Source of the DNA: Terriglobales bacterium
Lineage (GTDB): Bacteria > Acidobacteriota > Terriglobia > Terriglobales > Acidobacteriaceae
Length of the DNA: 45,975 nt
Assembly (NCBI GenBank): GCA_035567895.1
Contig: DATMPC010000047.1
Span: 1 to 45,975 of the forward strand
Direction of reading: 5' to 3'
Shown here one piece after another: positions 44,748-45,975 of the stretch. The notes under the pieces were generated by a model. The model worked only from the letters and a program-made list of their open reading frames with translations. It did not search any database and was not told the origin of the DNA. Position 1 is the stretch's first letter, and each line of letters starts with the position of its first letter. Position numbers and translations under genes: made by a program.

Positions 44748-45290
44748 ATGACCACGGCACAGGCGGGACTCTGGGTTTCCGCTCCACAGGCTTATCGCGA
44801 GAAGATGTTCAACCTCTTGGCAGGCCGAGATCCTTTGGAGGTGCTGGCGCAGACGGCATCTACCTTGGCCGATATTGTGGGCAAGCATGCGGCGGCGGTT
44901 CTTCGCACTCGACCATTTGACGGGAAGTGGACGCCGAACGAGGTTGTCGGCCATCTCACGGATAGCGAATGGGTGTATGGGTATCGCCTCAGGCTGATTC
45001 TTTGCGAGGACGACCCTACTATTCTCGGCACCAAGCAGGATTTGTGGGTGGCCGCGCTACGGCACAATGAGCGTGAGCCGTCGGAGCTTGTCGAAATCTT
45101 TCGGACGATGCGCCAGTTCAATTTGGCAGTGTGGAGACGAACGTCACCGGAGGATTTGCAGCGCACAGGGCAACACAATGAGCGCGGCCCGGAGTCGCTG
45201 GGCGTGATGTTGCGACTGCTGGCCGGTCATGACCTTTCACACCTGAATCAGATCTCTCGTTATATTGAAGCCATTCAGCAGCGGGAGTAG
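44748..45290 (+). CDS. DinB-superfamily protein
   Basis: A 180-residue cytoplasmic protein with the four-helix-bundle pattern of the DinB/YfiT-like superfamily. Likely metal ligands are the histidines in VVGHLTDSE (~residue 68) and in LAGHDLSHLNQI (~164 and 168), a triad spacing typical of the family. Members include metal-dependent thiol transferases, but many have no known activity. The start ATG 44748 is well supported by AAGAAGGAG a few bases upstream. It is a monocistronic gene as far as the window shows. Confidence 0.85.
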   Translation: MTTAQAGLWVSAPQAYREKMFNLLAGRDPLEVLAQTASTLADIVGKHAAAVLRTRPFDGKWTPNEVVGHLTDSEWVYGYRLRLILCEDDPTILGTKQDLWVAALRHNEREPSELVEIFRTMRQFNLAVWRRTSPEDLQRTGQHNERGPESLGVMLRLLAGHDLSHLNQISRYIEAIQQRE

Positions 45291-45436
45291 CGCCTCGGCG
45301 CATGCACCCAGTTCCGAGTCGTCCGTTTCGAAAGGGAACGTGAAGGTTTTTTTGACAGCTTGTGTTCTTCCAGAACAAGAACGCCTCGCTGTTAGGTCGT
45401 GGAGGTCATCTGGTCTTTATAGGCCTTCTGCCCAGC

Positions 45437-45470
45437 AAGTGCTCACCCAGGAGCACTTGGGTGAGCACTT
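45437..45470. repeat. Perfect 13-bp inverted repeat in the DinB/pilin gap
   Basis: AAGTGCTCACCCA (45437-45449) is exactly inverted at 45458-45470 around the loop GGAGCACT. The loop itself can pair with part of the left arm (GTGCTC/GAGCAC), so two alternative folds exist. No T-tract follows on the plus strand. The 424-bp gap (45291-45714) has no supported gene. Confidence 0.65.
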
Positions 45471-45645
45471 ACGCACGCAGGTTTGAGGTAAAGGCGTCAA
45501 CCAGACCTTATTTCCTGCGAGGGCACGTGACTCGACGATCAAGATACGCATGGTACAACAAAGTAAGGCTTTTCTGCATGGCCGATGCCTGTAGAAAGGG
45601 CCGAGTTGGCGATGATGCTTCCCGCTTGCGAGATTCTAATTTGAA

Positions 45646-45677
45646 GAAAGAGACCGGGTTTTTGCCCGGTCTCTTTC
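45646..45677 (-). terminator. Rho-independent terminator of the pilin-like gene
   Basis: GAAAGAGACCGGG (45646-45658) pairs perfectly with CCCGGTCTCTTTC (45665-45677), a 13-bp stem with a six-base loop, 37 bp after the stop of the minus-strand gene. Read on the minus strand, the stem's own end and the following bases are T-rich (TTTCTTCAAATT), so it suits that gene. Confidence 0.75.
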
Positions 45678-45714
45678 TGGGCTGGTACCCTCCCCCAGGT
45701 ACTTCGCCAACTTA

Positions 45715-45975
45715 CTACTGAAGCGGAGTGTCTGTGCTGGCGGCCGTTCCAGCAGGATTGAAGCGGATCACACCGCTCGCGTCTGCGTAGAAGTAGCGGT
45801 TGCCGGTTTGTCCTTGAGAAGCTGGATTGCCGTGCAGTGCGAAACTGATATTGGTGAAATTAGAGACAGCATCCGCTTGTGGCGTATACGCGAAGGTATA
45901 TCCACTCTTCGGACTGCCTGTGGCAGCCCCGGCGAGAACCGCGTCAATTAGACAAGTTTGCGTCGAAGTCGGCAC
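45715..45975 (-). CDS. C-terminal part of a type IV pilin-like protein (cut by the window edge)
   Basis: Eighty-six residues, open at the window's right end, so the N-terminus is missing; the apparent start at the edge is an artefact. The sequence has the globular-head style of pilin-like proteins common in this phylum: SGYTFAYTP, GNRYFYADASGVIRFN, and a single visible cysteine (TQTCLIDAVLAGA) that could pair with one upstream. The conserved N-terminal prepilin peptide and hydrophobic helix lie outside the window and would be needed for proof. A strong hairpin follows the stop. Confidence 0.65.
   Translation of the reverse strand: MPTSTQTCLIDAVLAGAATGSPKSGYTFAYTPQADAVSNFTNISFALHGNPASQGQTGNRYFYADASGVIRFNPAGTAASTDTPLQ

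Overview
The window looks like chromosome of a soil-type Acidobacteriota (Terriglobia-like). This rests on gene content, not on a marker gene: very large Oar-like TonB-dependent receptors with an N-terminal carboxypeptidase-regulatory domain, an alternative complex III / cytochrome oxidase supercluster, exported Gfo/Idh/MocA and cytochrome/monooxygenase hybrid proteins, ECF sigma cassettes, and many intergenic palindromes. No rRNA, tRNA, CRISPR array, transposase or phage module was recognised.

Layout. (1) 211-4740, minus strand: an ECF sigma factor, its zinc-finger anti-sigma factor (ATGA overlap) and two exported HEAT-repeat proteins, separated by two long palindromic intergenic repeats. 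(2) 4994-10499: a membrane-embedded spermidine-synthase-like protein, a tiny superinfection-immunity-family membrane protein, an HpnI-like glycosyltransferase and an aldehyde dehydrogenase. (3) 10825-24247, plus strand: one tightly packed respiratory operon, actA-actB(fused)-actC-actD-actE-actF, a conserved-looking unknown, SCO1/SenC, then coxB(with fused cytochrome c)-coxA-coxC-coxD. It encodes a quinol:cytochrome c oxidoreductase together with an A2-type haem-copper oxidase, a copper chaperone, and one unassigned membrane-anchored protein that may be an extra subunit or assembly factor.

(4) 24895-32229: two tandem paralogous TonB-dependent receptors, each with a long non-coding leader and its own rho-independent terminator. 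(5) 32650-34943: an ApbE flavin transferase overlapping a Tat-exported oxidoreductase. (6) 34984-38851, minus strand: histidine kinase, OmpR-type regulator, SpoIIE-type phosphatase and ECF sigma factor, packed as one operon, so that a two-component system is linked to a phosphatase and a sigma factor. Divergent from it are a 38-residue membrane peptide and a sugar-permease-like transporter (to 40588). (7) 40975-45975: an exported PHP-domain protein, a haem c / copper-monooxygenase hybrid, a DinB-family protein and, at the right edge, the C-terminal end of a type IV pilin-like protein on the minus strand.

The most unusual points are the four-gene kinase/regulator/phosphatase/sigma cassette, the unassigned gene inside the ACIII-oxidase operon, the sigma/anti-sigma/HEAT-repeat module with an 87-residue internal duplication, and several kinds of non-coding repeat, including 11-bp-phased CAGGGAA arrays and perfect long inverted repeats. 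All functions are read from the sequence and remembered family features; no database search was run.
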